A stretch of DNA of 64,000 nt from an uncultured Acidobacteriaceae bacterium (GCA_903904755.1 CAIVDV010000013.1:1-64000); one strand, 5' to 3'; shown: positions 18,801-26,642, counted from the stretch's first letter. Notes: generated from the sequence alone by a model not told the origin. Numbers and translations are program-made.

Positions 18801-19275
18801 ACTCGGCAATCCGCTTTTCTGACTCAATCGTGCCCAGCGACGAACTCTGCGTCTCCAACTCCACCGCAGCCGCGCTCACCTCCACCGTCTCGGTCTCCGA
18901 GCCCGGCTGCAGCACAAAATTGATCTTCGCAATCCCGCCCACCGACACCGGAACATTCGGCTCCACGATTGCGGCAAATCCCGCCTTCTCGGCCTTCACC
19001 TTGTAGTTGCCAATCAGCAGGGAGTTGATTGAGAAATTCCCCTGCGTGTCGCTCACCGCCGACTCGGAGATATTCGTCGCCAGATTCGTCGTCGTAACCT
19101 TCGCGCCCGCCACCCGGGCCCCGCTCGCGTCCGACACCGTGCCAACCACGCCGCCTCTGTCCACCTGCGCAACCGCCAGGCGCGCTCCAGCCGTCAACAG
19201 CACTCCGGCCGCTACCAGCGCGCACAGCGCCGTACAGCCAAATCGAAAGCACTTTCCAGGTTTCATGGGATGCAT
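15841..19275 (-). CDS. Oar-type TonB-dependent receptor (amino-sugar glycan locus)
   Basis: The 1144-residue outer-membrane protein has a signal peptide (to about residue 36) and a carboxypeptidase-regulatory-like domain (GGVVGTVSDASGARVAGAKV onward, about 39-120). A plug-like region contains the motifs IAELPLNGRNF, VNGLRVSNNNFLLNGVDNN and AEFGRGGAAVNVVVKSGGN. A long beta-barrel ends in an aromatic residue (LALKYSF), as expected for barrel assembly. The architecture is typical of acidobacterial OmpA/Oar-like TonB receptors. SD AAGGAG sits five bases before the ATG at 19275. A promoter with an overlapping palindrome lies at 19450-19486. It heads a transcript with PIG-L and GH20 genes, so a GlcNAc-containing oligosaccharide is the best guess for its cargo. 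Confidence 0.9.
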   Translation of the reverse strand: MHPMKPGKCFRFGCTALCALVAAGVLLTAGARLAVAQVDRGGVVGTVSDASGARVAGAKVTTTNLATNISESAVSDTQGNFSINSLLIGNYKVKAEKAGFAAIVEPNVPVSVGGIAKINFVLQPGSETETVEVSAAAVELETQSSSLGTIESEKRIAELPLNGRNFIALAYLGPGTNSGESGSNASGGVFENERGNEAISVNGLRVSNNNFLLNGVDNNEFGLGGVIVLPPPDAIEEFRIETNSMSAEFGRGGAAVNVVVKSGGNDLHGGLYEFLRNDKLDALDYFASGQTQFQRNQFGAFFGGPIKKDRTFLFGDYEGSRQRQGVPFVSTVPTDAERTGDLSDRLTGQSFSPCGDGGPSFDTGAVFDPYSTHDYTCPDGHVISLRDQLSYNGMPNVVDPARIDSVGLNVVTLYPKANVDGLTNNYAVTQKNLNDQDSFDLRFDHHFSTSDQVFASYGFGDIRSTQPAGLGKLGGADCCDSISKSRAQHLGLGETHVFSANTLNDAHGGAFRYSVNAVPFNYGTDVSKQLGIPNANRGDANSSGLANLDIAGFTPMGDSEWLPEHVYENIFQVADTLTLVRGAHTIKVGADFRRQQRNFFQLAVPRGNMVFSGGYTQDLSTGNGGVGLGDLLLGVAQHIEQDTLTGLYPTRYWDVAGFAQDDYRIRGNITLNLGLRYDLISPSNGQVANFDLAKGVMVASYGPGAVSHGGVAFDKANFGPRVGLAWTLPHDTVIHSAFGIFYSPEANTFDDLGLNPPALTDLAHSYDTSSIPVAQQLISTGFFATFPAQSLDHPQGSVKTTGPKRIIPRILEWNLSVQHEFGKNWMAQVGYVGTHAYHLWNHEADDLNQPEQPLDTNFSDATGNMGRPYFAQQPDLASIYPLDYAQLSILYHSLQASLNRKFSNGFNVLFAYTYAKDLGNADGNVGGLIQDAHHPEREHGAVTPDLRHRFTASYLYELPVGRGRHFLNGLNRGADAFLGGWDVAGVTAAQSGMAFTAISSNDLSNTGSASYRYDQVANPKNFGYDQTTQQAMGCSGKQDLNCWYNQAAFVAPVLADGQQSAHVFGNSKIGNLRGPDLVNFDFVLQKHFELSKHGQFELRAELFNLFNHPIFGLPANQVDVPGGASITSTGSSNREMELALKYSF

Positions 19276-19449
19276 GATGGCTCCTTGTCTGTCTCTTGGC
19301 TCTGTTTGTCTTCCGGTCGAACTTCCCCACTCCGCGGCGGAAAATCCAAATGCCTCATCCAGTCGACGTCAGGGGAAACAGCCTGATTCCGGCATCCCCA
19401 ACCTTCCGGATCTTGCGACTCCAGCGAAATCTGCGCCGGCCATGCGAAG

Positions 19450-19470
19450 TTGTCTGAGTATCGTGGACAA
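19450..19470. promoter_or_regulatory. Operator-like inverted repeat overlapping the -10 region
   Basis: The arms TTGTC (19450-19454) and GACAA (19466-19470) are separated by 11 bases and enclose the -10 hexamer of the receptor promoter, so a bound dimer would block RNA polymerase. The nearby ROK regulator is one candidate. Confidence 0.35.
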
Positions 19471-19486
19471 ATTTCTGAAGAGTCAA
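19457..19486 (-). promoter_or_regulatory. Sigma70-like promoter of the TonB receptor-PIG-L-GH20 genes
   Basis: On the minus strand TTGACT (19486-19481) and GATACT (19462-19457) are 18 bases apart, matching 5/6 and 4/6 of the consensus. Confidence 0.5.
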
Positions 19487-19578
19487 GATGTTTTTAACAA
19501 AAAAGTTCAAAACTCTCGCAATTCCCTATCCCAACACCCCTGCTGCGAACACTCTTCGCACTTTCGCCCCTCTGCGCC

Positions 19579-20850
19579 TCAATCCCGCAAATCACCCCGG
19601 CAGAAGTAAATCTTCTCAATCGCCCGCGCAATGTCGGCAATCTCTTCCGGCTCCGCCAGCAGCACCCGGTGCTCAATCCACACCGCCTCCCGGCACGCCC
19701 GCTCGGACACCGGGCACTGCTCCACAAACCGCAGGTAGTCAATCTTCTCCCCAGGCGGCGTCAGCGGCGCCCCATTCCCCCAGAAGTTGTTCTCCACAAA
19801 CAGCGGATTCCTGTACAGCGGTTGCGAATACCCGCCCGAGCATGGAATCCCCTCCGCCTGCAGCGCCTCCAGGAACCGCTCCCGGCTCATCCCGAACGCC
19901 TCCGCATCAAACCGGAAGATGTACAGGTGGAACGCGTGCTCGGTCACCCACTCCGGCACCGCCATCGGCTCAATACCGGGCACCTGCGCCAGCCGCTCGT
20001 TCAGCCAGTAGCCGCTTCGCATCCGTCGCGCCGTCTGCTCCGGCAAGCGCTTCAACTGCTGCAGCAGGATCGCCGACTGAAACTCGGTAATCCGGTAATT
20101 CCAGCCCAGCCGGTAGTGCTCATACCAGGGTCTGCCTACCTTCCGCCCGGCCCAGATATACGAGTTGCACAGTTCCGCAACCTCGGCGTTATCCGTCAGC
20201 ACCAGGCCACCCTCGCCGCTGGTCATGTTCTTCGATGCCTGGAAGCTGAACGTTCCCGCATCGCCCAGCGCCCCCAGCCTGCCGGCCCGGGTTCCACCGC
20301 CGTGCCCGTGCGCCGCATCCTCCAGGACAAAAATCCCCCTCGGCCGCGCAATCGCCAGAATCCCCTCCATATCCGCAGCCACTCCCGCAAAATGCACCGG
20401 GATAATCGCCTTCGTCCGCGGCGTAATCGCCTCCAGCAGCCGCGCCGGATCGAGGTTGAGCGTCCCCGGCTCAATGTCGCAGAACACAGGAATCGCGCCC
20501 ACCAGCAGCGGCGCGCTCGCCGTCGCCAGAAACGTGTAGGGCGGCACAATCACCTCATCCCCCGGTCCCACTCCCGCCGCCTTCAGCGCCAGTTCCAACG
20601 CCGCCGTCCCGGTCGCGCACGCCAGCCCAAACCGCACACCATGGAACGCGGCAAACGCCTGCTCAAACTCCTGCGACTTCGACTCCGCGCCACCGCCCGA
20701 TGGGCCCCCATACGAAAGACTTCCGCTCCACCACTGGCCGCTCCGCAGCACCTCCAGCAGTGCCCGCTCCTCGCCCTCGTCATAAATCGGCCAGGCCGGG
20801 AATGGCTTTTGCCGCGTCGCCGGTCCACCCAAAATCGCCAGTTTGCTCAT
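19579..20850 (-). CDS. DegT/DnrJ/EryC1/StrS family PLP-dependent aminotransferase
   Basis: The 423-residue protein is of the sugar aminotransferase family. It has the N-terminal pattern FPAWPIYDEGEERALLEVLRSG, the region VIVPPYTFLATASA, PVFCDIEP, a DAAHGHGG element that stacks or binds the cofactor, and the PLP-lysine segment SFQASKNMTSGEGG near residue 208. The family transaminates keto-sugars or keto-cyclitols to make amino sugars, and the N terminus resembles the scyllo-inosose aminotransferase branch. It is transcribed from its own promoter (20933-20961), divergent from an operon containing a Gfo/Idh-type oxidoreductase, a frequent partner of such aminotransferases. The substrate is not determined. 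Confidence 0.9.
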   Translation of the reverse strand: MSKLAILGGPATRQKPFPAWPIYDEGEERALLEVLRSGQWWSGSLSYGGPSGGGAESKSQEFEQAFAAFHGVRFGLACATGTAALELALKAAGVGPGDEVIVPPYTFLATASAPLLVGAIPVFCDIEPGTLNLDPARLLEAITPRTKAIIPVHFAGVAADMEGILAIARPRGIFVLEDAAHGHGGGTRAGRLGALGDAGTFSFQASKNMTSGEGGLVLTDNAEVAELCNSYIWAGRKVGRPWYEHYRLGWNYRITEFQSAILLQQLKRLPEQTARRMRSGYWLNERLAQVPGIEPMAVPEWVTEHAFHLYIFRFDAEAFGMSRERFLEALQAEGIPCSGGYSQPLYRNPLFVENNFWGNGAPLTPPGEKIDYLRFVEQCPVSERACREAVWIEHRVLLAEPEEIADIARAIEKIYFCRGDLRD

Positions 20851-20932
20851 CCGCTATCCCGCCTTTCCTGCTCATCCCGGCGCTCCGCGCCTCAATCCAT
20901 TCCCGTCTCTTCACCTGCTCGAAACGAGAGTC

Positions 20933-20961
20933 ATCATATTCCCGGCCACACCCACCGTCAA
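20933..20961 (-). promoter_or_regulatory. Strong sigma70-like promoter of the DegT aminotransferase
   Basis: On the minus strand TTGACG (20961-20956) and TATGAT (20938-20933) are 17 bases apart, each matching 5/6 of the consensus. The -35 hexamer is one arm of the palindrome at 20956-20974. Confidence 0.6.
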
Positions 20962-20974
20962 CACAATATTGACG
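20956..20974. promoter_or_regulatory. Operator-like palindrome at the DegT -35 element
   Basis: CGTCAA and TTGACG form perfect six-base arms around seven bases. The site overlaps the -35 box of the aminotransferase promoter and lies about 150 bases upstream of the divergent permease operon, so it could serve both. Confidence 0.4.
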
Positions 20975-21122
20975 TTAATGATACTTACAAAGCCAGAACA
21001 ACCCCCTTTCCGCCAAGAAAAGATACTCTTTGTTCACTTTTCCCTTGACGCGACTTTCCCTCTCACTCCACATTCAAAACATCACCCTTCTTTTCGCGCG
21101 CCCTGCGGGGGGGCCACTCACC

Positions 21123-22469
21123 ATGCCAAACGCTCCAGCCCAGCTACGCCGCGCCCTTTCCCTCTGGGACCTCATCCTCTACGGCATCATCCTCATCATG
21201 CCCATCGCGGCCGTACCCCTCTTCGGTCTCGTCCAGCAAATCTCCTCAGGCCACGCCGTCACCGCCATCCTCCTCTCCATGGTCGCCATGGTCCTCACCG
21301 CCACCAGCTACGGGCGCATGGCCGCCAGGTTCCCCGCCGCCGGCTCCGCATACACCTTCGTCCGCCAGGGCTTCAACGGCTACCTCGGCTTCCTCGCCGG
21401 CTGGGCCATGCTGCTCGACTACATGCTCGTCCCCGTCGTCTGCGTCCTCTATGCCGCCCTCACCATTGAGCGCGTTCTCCCCGGCGTCCCCTACTGGATC
21501 TGGTGCCTCGCCATCATCCTGCTCATCACCATCGTCAACCTCATCGGCGTCCGCTCCACCGCCAACGCCAATCTCGCCATGATGCTGGCTACCCTCTTCG
21601 TCATCGTCCCCTTCATGATCCTCGCCGTCCGCTGGCTCTTCCTCCGCCAGGGATGGGGCGGCCTCTTCTCCATCCAGCCCTTCTACAATCCCCAATCCTT
21701 CCACTGGCCCAGCCTCGCCGCCGGAACCGCCCTCGCCGCCCTCACCTACGGCGGCTTCGACGGCGTCAGCACCCTTTCGGAAGAAGTCGAGAACCCCCAG
21801 CGCAACATCCTCCTCGCCACCGTCTTCGTCTGCGTCTTCACCGGTATCTTCGGCGGCCTCCAAATCTACCTCGCCCAGCGCGTTCATCCCGCCTTCAACG
21901 ACTTCGCCAATGTCGAAACCGCCTACATGGACGTCACTCGCGTCGTCGGCGGTGGCTGGCTCTTCGGCGCCATGGCCGCCATCCTCATCGTCACCAACCT
22001 CGGCTCCGCGCTCACCGCCCAGGCCGGCATCTCCCGCCTCCTCTACGGCATGGGCCGCGACGGCGTCCTTCCCCGCCGCCTCTTCGGCTACGTCCATCCC
22101 CGCACCTCCGTCCCCGCATTCAACCTCGCCCTTGTCGGCATCCTCGCCTTCCTCGGCTGCCTCGTCCTCAACTACGAGAAAGCCGCCGAGCTCATCAACT
22201 TTGGCGCATTCCTCGCCTTCATCGGGGTCAACGCCAGCGTCGTCAGCATCTTCTATTTCCGCGGCCCGCGCGACCGCCGCAACCTCCTCACCGACCTCCT
22301 TCTCCCTGTCTCCGGCCTGCTCTTCTGCCTTGTCATCTGGTGGAATCTCAGCAACATGGCCAAAATTGTCGGCTCCCTCTGGTTTGCCGGCGGCCTCATC
22401 TACCTCGCCATCCTCACCCGCGGCTTCCGCAGCCTGCCCGCCAAGCTCGATACTGGCTTCAACCTCTAA
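21123..22469 (+). CDS. APC superfamily amino acid permease
   Basis: The 448-residue inner-membrane protein has about 12 hydrophobic helices and the APC signatures ALSLWDLILYGIILIMPIAAVPLFG (helix 1), a Ser/Ala-rich second helix and TYGGFDGVSTLSEEVENPQRN after helix 6. These proteins import amino acids or related amines by proton symport or exchange. An in-frame start 93 bases upstream exists, but the ATG at 21123 gives the family-typical N terminus and follows a G-rich stretch that could bind ribosomes. The oxidoreductase gene begins 34 bases after the stop and the nucleotidase overlaps that gene, so this is the first of a three-gene operon. The substrate is unknown. Confidence 0.9.
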   Translation: MPNAPAQLRRALSLWDLILYGIILIMPIAAVPLFGLVQQISSGHAVTAILLSMVAMVLTATSYGRMAARFPAAGSAYTFVRQGFNGYLGFLAGWAMLLDYMLVPVVCVLYAALTIERVLPGVPYWIWCLAIILLITIVNLIGVRSTANANLAMMLATLFVIVPFMILAVRWLFLRQGWGGLFSIQPFYNPQSFHWPSLAAGTALAALTYGGFDGVSTLSEEVENPQRNILLATVFVCVFTGIFGGLQIYLAQRVHPAFNDFANVETAYMDVTRVVGGGWLFGAMAAILIVTNLGSALTAQAGISRLLYGMGRDGVLPRRLFGYVHPRTSVPAFNLALVGILAFLGCLVLNYEKAAELINFGAFLAFIGVNASVVSIFYFRGPRDRRNLLTDLLLPVSGLLFCLVIWWNLSNMAKIVGSLWFAGGLIYLAILTRGFRSLPAKLDTGFNL

Positions 22470-22503
22470 CCCGCCACCCCGGCGTCCCTTGGGAGCAACC
22501 GCG

Positions 22504-23469
22504 ATGCGTATCGGAATCCTCGGCTCAGGCATGATGGGGCAGCAGCATCTCGCCGCCCTCGCCACCCTGCCCGGCCTCTCCGCCGTCACCCGCACCTCTC
22601 CCGCTTACGCTGGCCGATCCTTCCCCACCCGCGAAGCCTTCTACCTCGCCCTCCTTCGCGACCCGGAAGTCGATGCCATCGACATCTGCCTCCCCACCGC
22701 GCTTCATCCCGAAATCGCCATCGCCGCCCTCGAAGCCGGCAAGCACGTCCTCTGCGAAAAGCCCCTCGCACTCAATCTCACGCACTGCCGCAGCATCGTC
22801 GCCGCCGCCTCCCGCAGCCGCGCCACTTTCATGGTCGCCCACGTCGTCCGCTTCTTTCCCGCATACGTGCACCTCGCTCACGCCGTCAGCGACCACCGCT
22901 ACGGCGCACTGCACCAGCTCAGCCTCACCCGCGTCTCCGGCCTCCCCAGCTGGGCCCCCTGGCTCACTGACCCCGCAGAGAGCGGCGGTGCCATCCTCGA
23001 CCTCCTCATCCACGACTTTGACCAGGCGCTCGCCCTCTGCGGCCCACCCGCCACCCTCACCGCCTCTCCCATCGACTCGTCCAACACCCTCCACTGCACC
23101 CTCACCTACCCCTCCACCACAGTTCACATCCGCGGCGGATGGTTCAGCGACGGCCGCCCCTTCGCCATGGGCTTCCACGCCCACTTCGCGCACGGCAGTC
23201 TCCTCTTCCGCGACAACCGACTCACCCTCACCTCTCCGGGCTCCCCGGACACCACCGAGATTTCCTTCCCCGACATCGACCCCTACGCCGAACAGCTCCG
23301 CGCCTTCGCCGCCTGCTGCCAGGCAGGAACCCAGCCCGGGGAATGCACCGCCTCCGCCGGCCTCGCCGCCGTGCAGCTCTCCCTCGCCGCCCGCTCGCTC
23401 GCCCAGCGCAGCCCCGGCCTCCCTTCCCCGTACCCCAACCCCGAGGACCAAGAATTTGCACTGGAATAG
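22504..23469 (+). CDS. Gfo/Idh/MocA family NAD(P)-dependent oxidoreductase
   Basis: The 321-residue protein has the Rossmann fingerprint GILGSGMMGQQH at residues 4-15, the family EKP element (HVLCEKPLAL) near 88 and the catalytic-region pattern GGAILDLLIHDFDQAL near 161. Members oxidise or reduce sugars, inositols or sugar derivatives. GGGAG lies eight bases before the ATG. It is co-transcribed with the APC permease upstream and overlaps the nucleotidase gene by 14 bases. It is relatively short for the family, mainly in the first strand-helix units (THR-SPAY replaces a longer loop). The substrate is not evident; the divergent DegT gene hints at an amino- or keto-sugar or cyclitol. Confidence 0.9.
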   Translation: MRIGILGSGMMGQQHLAALATLPGLSAVTRTSPAYAGRSFPTREAFYLALLRDPEVDAIDICLPTALHPEIAIAALEAGKHVLCEKPLALNLTHCRSIVAAASRSRATFMVAHVVRFFPAYVHLAHAVSDHRYGALHQLSLTRVSGLPSWAPWLTDPAESGGAILDLLIHDFDQALALCGPPATLTASPIDSSNTLHCTLTYPSTTVHIRGGWFSDGRPFAMGFHAHFAHGSLLFRDNRLTLTSPGSPDTTEISFPDIDPYAEQLRAFAACCQAGTQPGECTASAGLAAVQLSLAARSLAQRSPGLPSPYPNPEDQEFALE

Positions 23470-24031
23470 CAAACAGGACGGCCAGCTCTGCATCGCCATC
23501 GACATGGATGAGGTGCTCGTCGACACCCTGGGCAAAATGCTCTACGACTACAACCGCCACTTTGGCACCAACGTCGTTGCCGACGATATGCACGGCACCG
23601 AACTCGCCGACATCGTCCCCGACGAGCACCGCCCCTGGGTCCTCCAGATGCTCCACCAGCCCGGCGCATTCGCAGCTCTGCCGCCCATGCCTGGCTCACT
23701 TGATGTCATGCGCCAGCTCTGCGACCAGCACCGCGTCTACATCGCCAGTGCCGCACTCGAGTTCCCCGACTCCTTCCGCGACAAAATCGACTGGATCGCC
23801 CACTACGTTCCGCAAATCCCCGTCGAGCGCATCATCTTCTGCGGCGAAAAATTCGTCCTCGATGTCGACTACCTCCTCGACGACACACCCGCCCACTTCC
23901 AGGGCATGCGTGGCACCGGCCTGCTCTTCGATGCGCCCCACAACCGCACCCACACCGCTCACACCCGCGTCCACGGCTGGCATAACGTGCTTCCCGCCAT
24001 CGCCCACCACCAGGCCATCAAACGCGCCTGA
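23456..24031 (+). CDS. 5'(3')-deoxyribonucleotidase-like HAD phosphatase (NT5C family), TTG start
   Basis: The 191-residue HAD-superfamily protein has the catalytic motif DMDEVLVDT (Asp16 and Asp18). A lysine-containing region and the C-terminal pattern FVLDVDYLLDDTP provide the metal-binding acidic residues of the deoxyribonucleotidase family. Members dephosphorylate deoxyribonucleoside monophosphates. No ATG can be the start, because the first in-frame ATG lies inside the catalytic motif. The TTG at 23456 has GAGG eight bases upstream and gives a normal length. The TTG lies inside the preceding oxidoreductase gene, overlapping it by 14 bases, so translation is probably coupled. A strong terminator follows. 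Its link to the permease and oxidoreductase is not obvious. Confidence 0.85.
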   Translation: MHWNSKQDGQLCIAIDMDEVLVDTLGKMLYDYNRHFGTNVVADDMHGTELADIVPDEHRPWVLQMLHQPGAFAALPPMPGSLDVMRQLCDQHRVYIASAALEFPDSFRDKIDWIAHYVPQIPVERIIFCGEKFVLDVDYLLDDTPAHFQGMRGTGLLFDAPHNRTHTAHTRVHGWHNVLPAIAHHQAIKRA

Positions 24032-24051
24032 GACTTTCCCCACCACACAAC

Positions 24052-24089
24052 AAAAGGGCTGCCGAATTCCCCTTCGGCAGCCCTTTGTT
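24052..24089 (+). terminator. Strong rho-independent terminator (bidirectional)
   Basis: The arm from 24052 (AAAAGGGCTGCCGAA) pairs with TTCGGCAGCCCTTT after a six-base loop (24067-24072) and is followed by a T-rich tail. The A-rich left flank makes it usable for the minus-strand gene that ends at 24106 as well. Confidence 0.8.
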
Positions 24090-24105
24090 GCAAATCTCAT
24101 CCACT

Positions 24106-25236
24106 CTACGTCTTAAGGAAGATCTTCTGCCGGTACAGGAAGTACAGGAACAGCCATTTCACCAGCACTGTCCCCACTGCCAGTATCAGCACCTTCAGAA
24201 ATCCCGAGTGATTCGCAATCCCGCCAAACAAAATATTCGACGCCTGGCTGAAGTCAAAAACCTCCTGCACCACGTAAATCAGCAGCGGATTCATGCCAAT
24301 CACCGTCAGCCAGAACGCCCACCGCTTCCATCCCTTCACATCAATCAGCCAATAGAACAGCGCAAACACCAGCATGCACCAGCCGTTGGAATAAACCGTG
24401 TAGCTGCTCGTCCACAGCCGCGTGATAATCGGGAACCAGATACCCCACACCTGGCCCACCAGCAGGCACCCCAGCCCGCCCGCCACCAGCGCCTTCACCT
24501 TCCACATCTGGCTCTTCCTGGAGTGGATCAGGTGGCTGCACAGCACTCCCAGCATCACCGTCGCAATCGATGGAAACGTGCTCAGATACCCCTCGTTATC
24601 CCCAAACACATAGCAACAGAACTGGCCTGGCAGAAACAGCCTGTCGATGTACCCTTCCAGATTTCCCTGCTGCGTCAGCACATTCGCGCCGTAGCCCGGC
24701 ACCGGAATCAGCGCCATAATCGCCCAGTAGCCCATCAGCAGGCCCACCGTCCACCAGATCTGCCCCCGCAGCTTGAAAAACAGGGTAATCAGCGCGGCAA
24801 ACACATAACTCAGCGCAATCCGCTGCAGCACGCCCGTCCACCGGTAATCCGCAAAATCCATCTTCAGGATTCCGTTGAACACCAGCCCCAGCAGAATCAG
24901 AATCACCGTCCGCTTCAGGATGTGCCCGACAATCACCTTGTTCGATTGCCCATATTCCTTGCGCCGATTCAGCGCCAGCGGCAGCGTCAGCCCCACGATA
25001 AACAGGAACAGCGGTGCAATCAGGTCCCATGCCGTTATCCCGATCCAAGGCGTGTGGTCCAGTTCCTTGGCCAGCAACGCCTGCCCCGGCAAGTGCAGCG
25101 TCGCCGCTATTACCAGGATCAGGCTCGCCTGCTCCTGCATCAGCCAGAACATATCAAATCCACGCAGCGCGTCGATTGAGGCCAACCGCTTTGAGGGCTC
25201 CACTACCTCTGGAGGTGCAAGCCGAGTCTCTGCCAT
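24106..25236 (-). CDS. HGSNAT/NagX-like membrane acyltransferase (DUF5009 family)
   Basis: The 376-residue protein has about ten membrane helices and the family landmarks RLASIDALRGFDMFWLM (about residues 16-32) and WDLIAPLFLFIVGLTLPLAL. It belongs to the heparan-alpha-glucosaminide N-acetyltransferase-like group; bacterial members are often called NagX and sit with N-acetylglucosamine genes. Such enzymes may move an acetyl group onto amino sugars across the membrane, but bacterial activity is poorly defined. The start at 25236 is chosen because GGAAGGA precedes it and the upstream 27 codons are not family-like. It has its own promoter at 25350-25379. Confidence 0.85.
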   Translation of the reverse strand: MAETRLAPPEVVEPSKRLASIDALRGFDMFWLMQEQASLILVIAATLHLPGQALLAKELDHTPWIGITAWDLIAPLFLFIVGLTLPLALNRRKEYGQSNKVIVGHILKRTVILILLGLVFNGILKMDFADYRWTGVLQRIALSYVFAALITLFFKLRGQIWWTVGLLMGYWAIMALIPVPGYGANVLTQQGNLEGYIDRLFLPGQFCCYVFGDNEGYLSTFPSIATVMLGVLCSHLIHSRKSQMWKVKALVAGGLGCLLVGQVWGIWFPIITRLWTSSYTVYSNGWCMLVFALFYWLIDVKGWKRWAFWLTVIGMNPLLIYVVQEVFDFSQASNILFGGIANHSGFLKVLILAVGTVLVKWLFLYFLYRQKIFLKT

Positions 25237-25349
25237 TCCCGCATCCTTCCGTCTTCCCTGCGGAGTGATCCCCAAGATAGCAACAACTTCCGCACAAAGA
25301 CACCCGTCTTCTGCCAATTTCTACCGCACTTATTAGCCGATTGAACGAG

Positions 25350-25379
25350 ATTATTGCACGGAAATCCCACAACTCTCAA
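25350..25379 (-). promoter_or_regulatory. Sigma70-like promoter of the acyltransferase gene
   Basis: On the minus strand TTGAGA (25379-25374) and AATAAT (25355-25350) are 18 bases apart, both 5/6 matches to the consensus. It lies in an AT-rich pocket unlike the surrounding DNA. Confidence 0.55.
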
Positions 25380-25412
25380 TTGCAAATATCAGATTTGTAT
25401 ACTAATTCCAAG

Positions 25413-26642
25413 TCAACCCTGCGCCACCCTGCCCAGCCACTCCGCCAGCTCCCCCGGCGTCGCGCTTGTCTTCCCCGCCCACTCCTTTTTCATCGCCTCC
25501 GGCAGCAGCAGCAGCGCACTTCCCGCGCTCTCCGCCACCACCACATACGCGGTCGCTTCCCCCTCCGGATACCGCCGCGCGCTCAAGTACACATACCGCG
25601 CAAGCATCGCCGCATCCACCGCGCTCCCCTTCGGGTCGTCCACCGCCGGCAACTTGCTGATTCGCTCCTGATTCTCAAAAATCGCAATCCCGGTAAAAGG
25701 CTTCGGCCTCTGCCGCATCCCAAACCGCGCCACCAGCACCTGCGGCCGCGCCCGCCGCAGCGCCTCGCTCGCCGCCCACTGCACAAACGCATTCGAGAAA
25801 ATCAGCGCCCCGTTCCCGCTCAAATACAGGTCAATCAAAAACCGGCGCAGTTGCGGACTTTCCTTCAACCCCGCCGGCTCCAGCGCGCTCATGTCCTCAG
25901 CCCGAATCGTTGCCAGAATCTGGTCCGTCATCTCAATACTGCGCGGCACCGTATTCACGCGCTCCAGCACATGCGCCCGCAGCCCATCCAGCTCTGCCCA
26001 GCTCAGCGTCATCGCCGCAGCCTCGCCGCCCTTTGCCCCGGCCAGCTTCGTCTCGGTATCAATCAGCCACAGGTCGCTGCCATCGCTCGCCGCCGTCTTG
26101 CTTGCGCTCACCGCGCTCACCACTCGCGTTGCAACCTCCCCGGCATCTCCTTCAATCCGCAGCGCAATCCCCGGCTCCTTCCACCGCTTCCAAACCTTAT
26201 CAGCCTCATACGGCAAACTCGCCGGCAGCACCGTCAGCACCACCCTCGGCTTCACCGGCTCTGCGGCCTTCCCCTCACGCGCCCTGGCTTCAATCGCCGC
26301 ATACACCCGCCGCACCTGCTCGCGCCACTCACCATAGAACTCATTCCGGGCCAGCAGCGACGCATTCTCCATCGAGTCAGCGTTCTGGTGAAACTCCGCC
26401 CGGTCCAGCCCCATCTTCCCTTCCAGCTTTCGCAGCGGCTCCGTCAGCGCCTCCAGCTCAGCCGCAGTCATCGCCGTCACCCCGCTCAAGAACTCGCGCA
26501 CCCGGCCCCGCTCATATCCAAACAGCGTCGCCCACTCCGCCAGTTGTCCATTCACGCTCGGCCGCATCGTCAGCGGCAGCCGCGCGACGGCCTTCCGGAA
26601 CTCCGCCAACTCATTCGTACCCATCCCGTCCATCATGCTCAT
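25413..26642 (-). CDS. Conserved-looking protein of unknown function
   Basis: The 409-residue protein is one I do not recognise. It has no signal peptide or membrane helix. It is rich in Ala, Glu and Arg, with predicted helical segments at the N terminus (NELAEFRKAVARLPLT, VREFLSGVTAMTAAELEALTE) and alternating strand-helix elements later (KPRVVLTVLPASLPY, SDLWLIDTETKLAG, PFTGIAIFENQE, ATAYVVVAESAGSALLLLP). Its ATG overlaps the stop codon of the upstream phosphatase-like gene as ATGA, so the two are translationally coupled and their products likely act together. The stable base composition and clean frame support a real gene. Confidence 0.75.
   Translation of the reverse strand: MSMMDGMGTNELAEFRKAVARLPLTMRPSVNGQLAEWATLFGYERGRVREFLSGVTAMTAAELEALTEPLRKLEGKMGLDRAEFHQNADSMENASLLARNEFYGEWREQVRRVYAAIEARAREGKAAEPVKPRVVLTVLPASLPYEADKVWKRWKEPGIALRIEGDAGEVATRVVSAVSASKTAASDGSDLWLIDTETKLAGAKGGEAAAMTLSWAELDGLRAHVLERVNTVPRSIEMTDQILATIRAEDMSALEPAGLKESPQLRRFLIDLYLSGNGALIFSNAFVQWAASEALRRARPQVLVARFGMRQRPKPFTGIAIFENQERISKLPAVDDPKGSAVDAAMLARYVYLSARRYPEGEATAYVVVAESAGSALLLLPEAMKKEWAGKTSATPGELAEWLGRVAQG

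Larger units (their letters stand above)
19276..19578. other. Leader and promoter region of the first TonB receptor
   Basis: There is no gene in these 303 bases between the aminotransferase stop and the receptor start. They contain a minus-strand promoter at 19457-19486 and an inverted repeat at 19450-19470. The predicted 5' leader is about 175 bases. I found no clear riboswitch fold by eye. Confidence 0.5.

Noticed and set aside
19080-19230. Possible riboswitch in the receptor leader
   Set aside because: That stretch is coding; the true leader (19276-19456) shows no clear conserved fold by eye.
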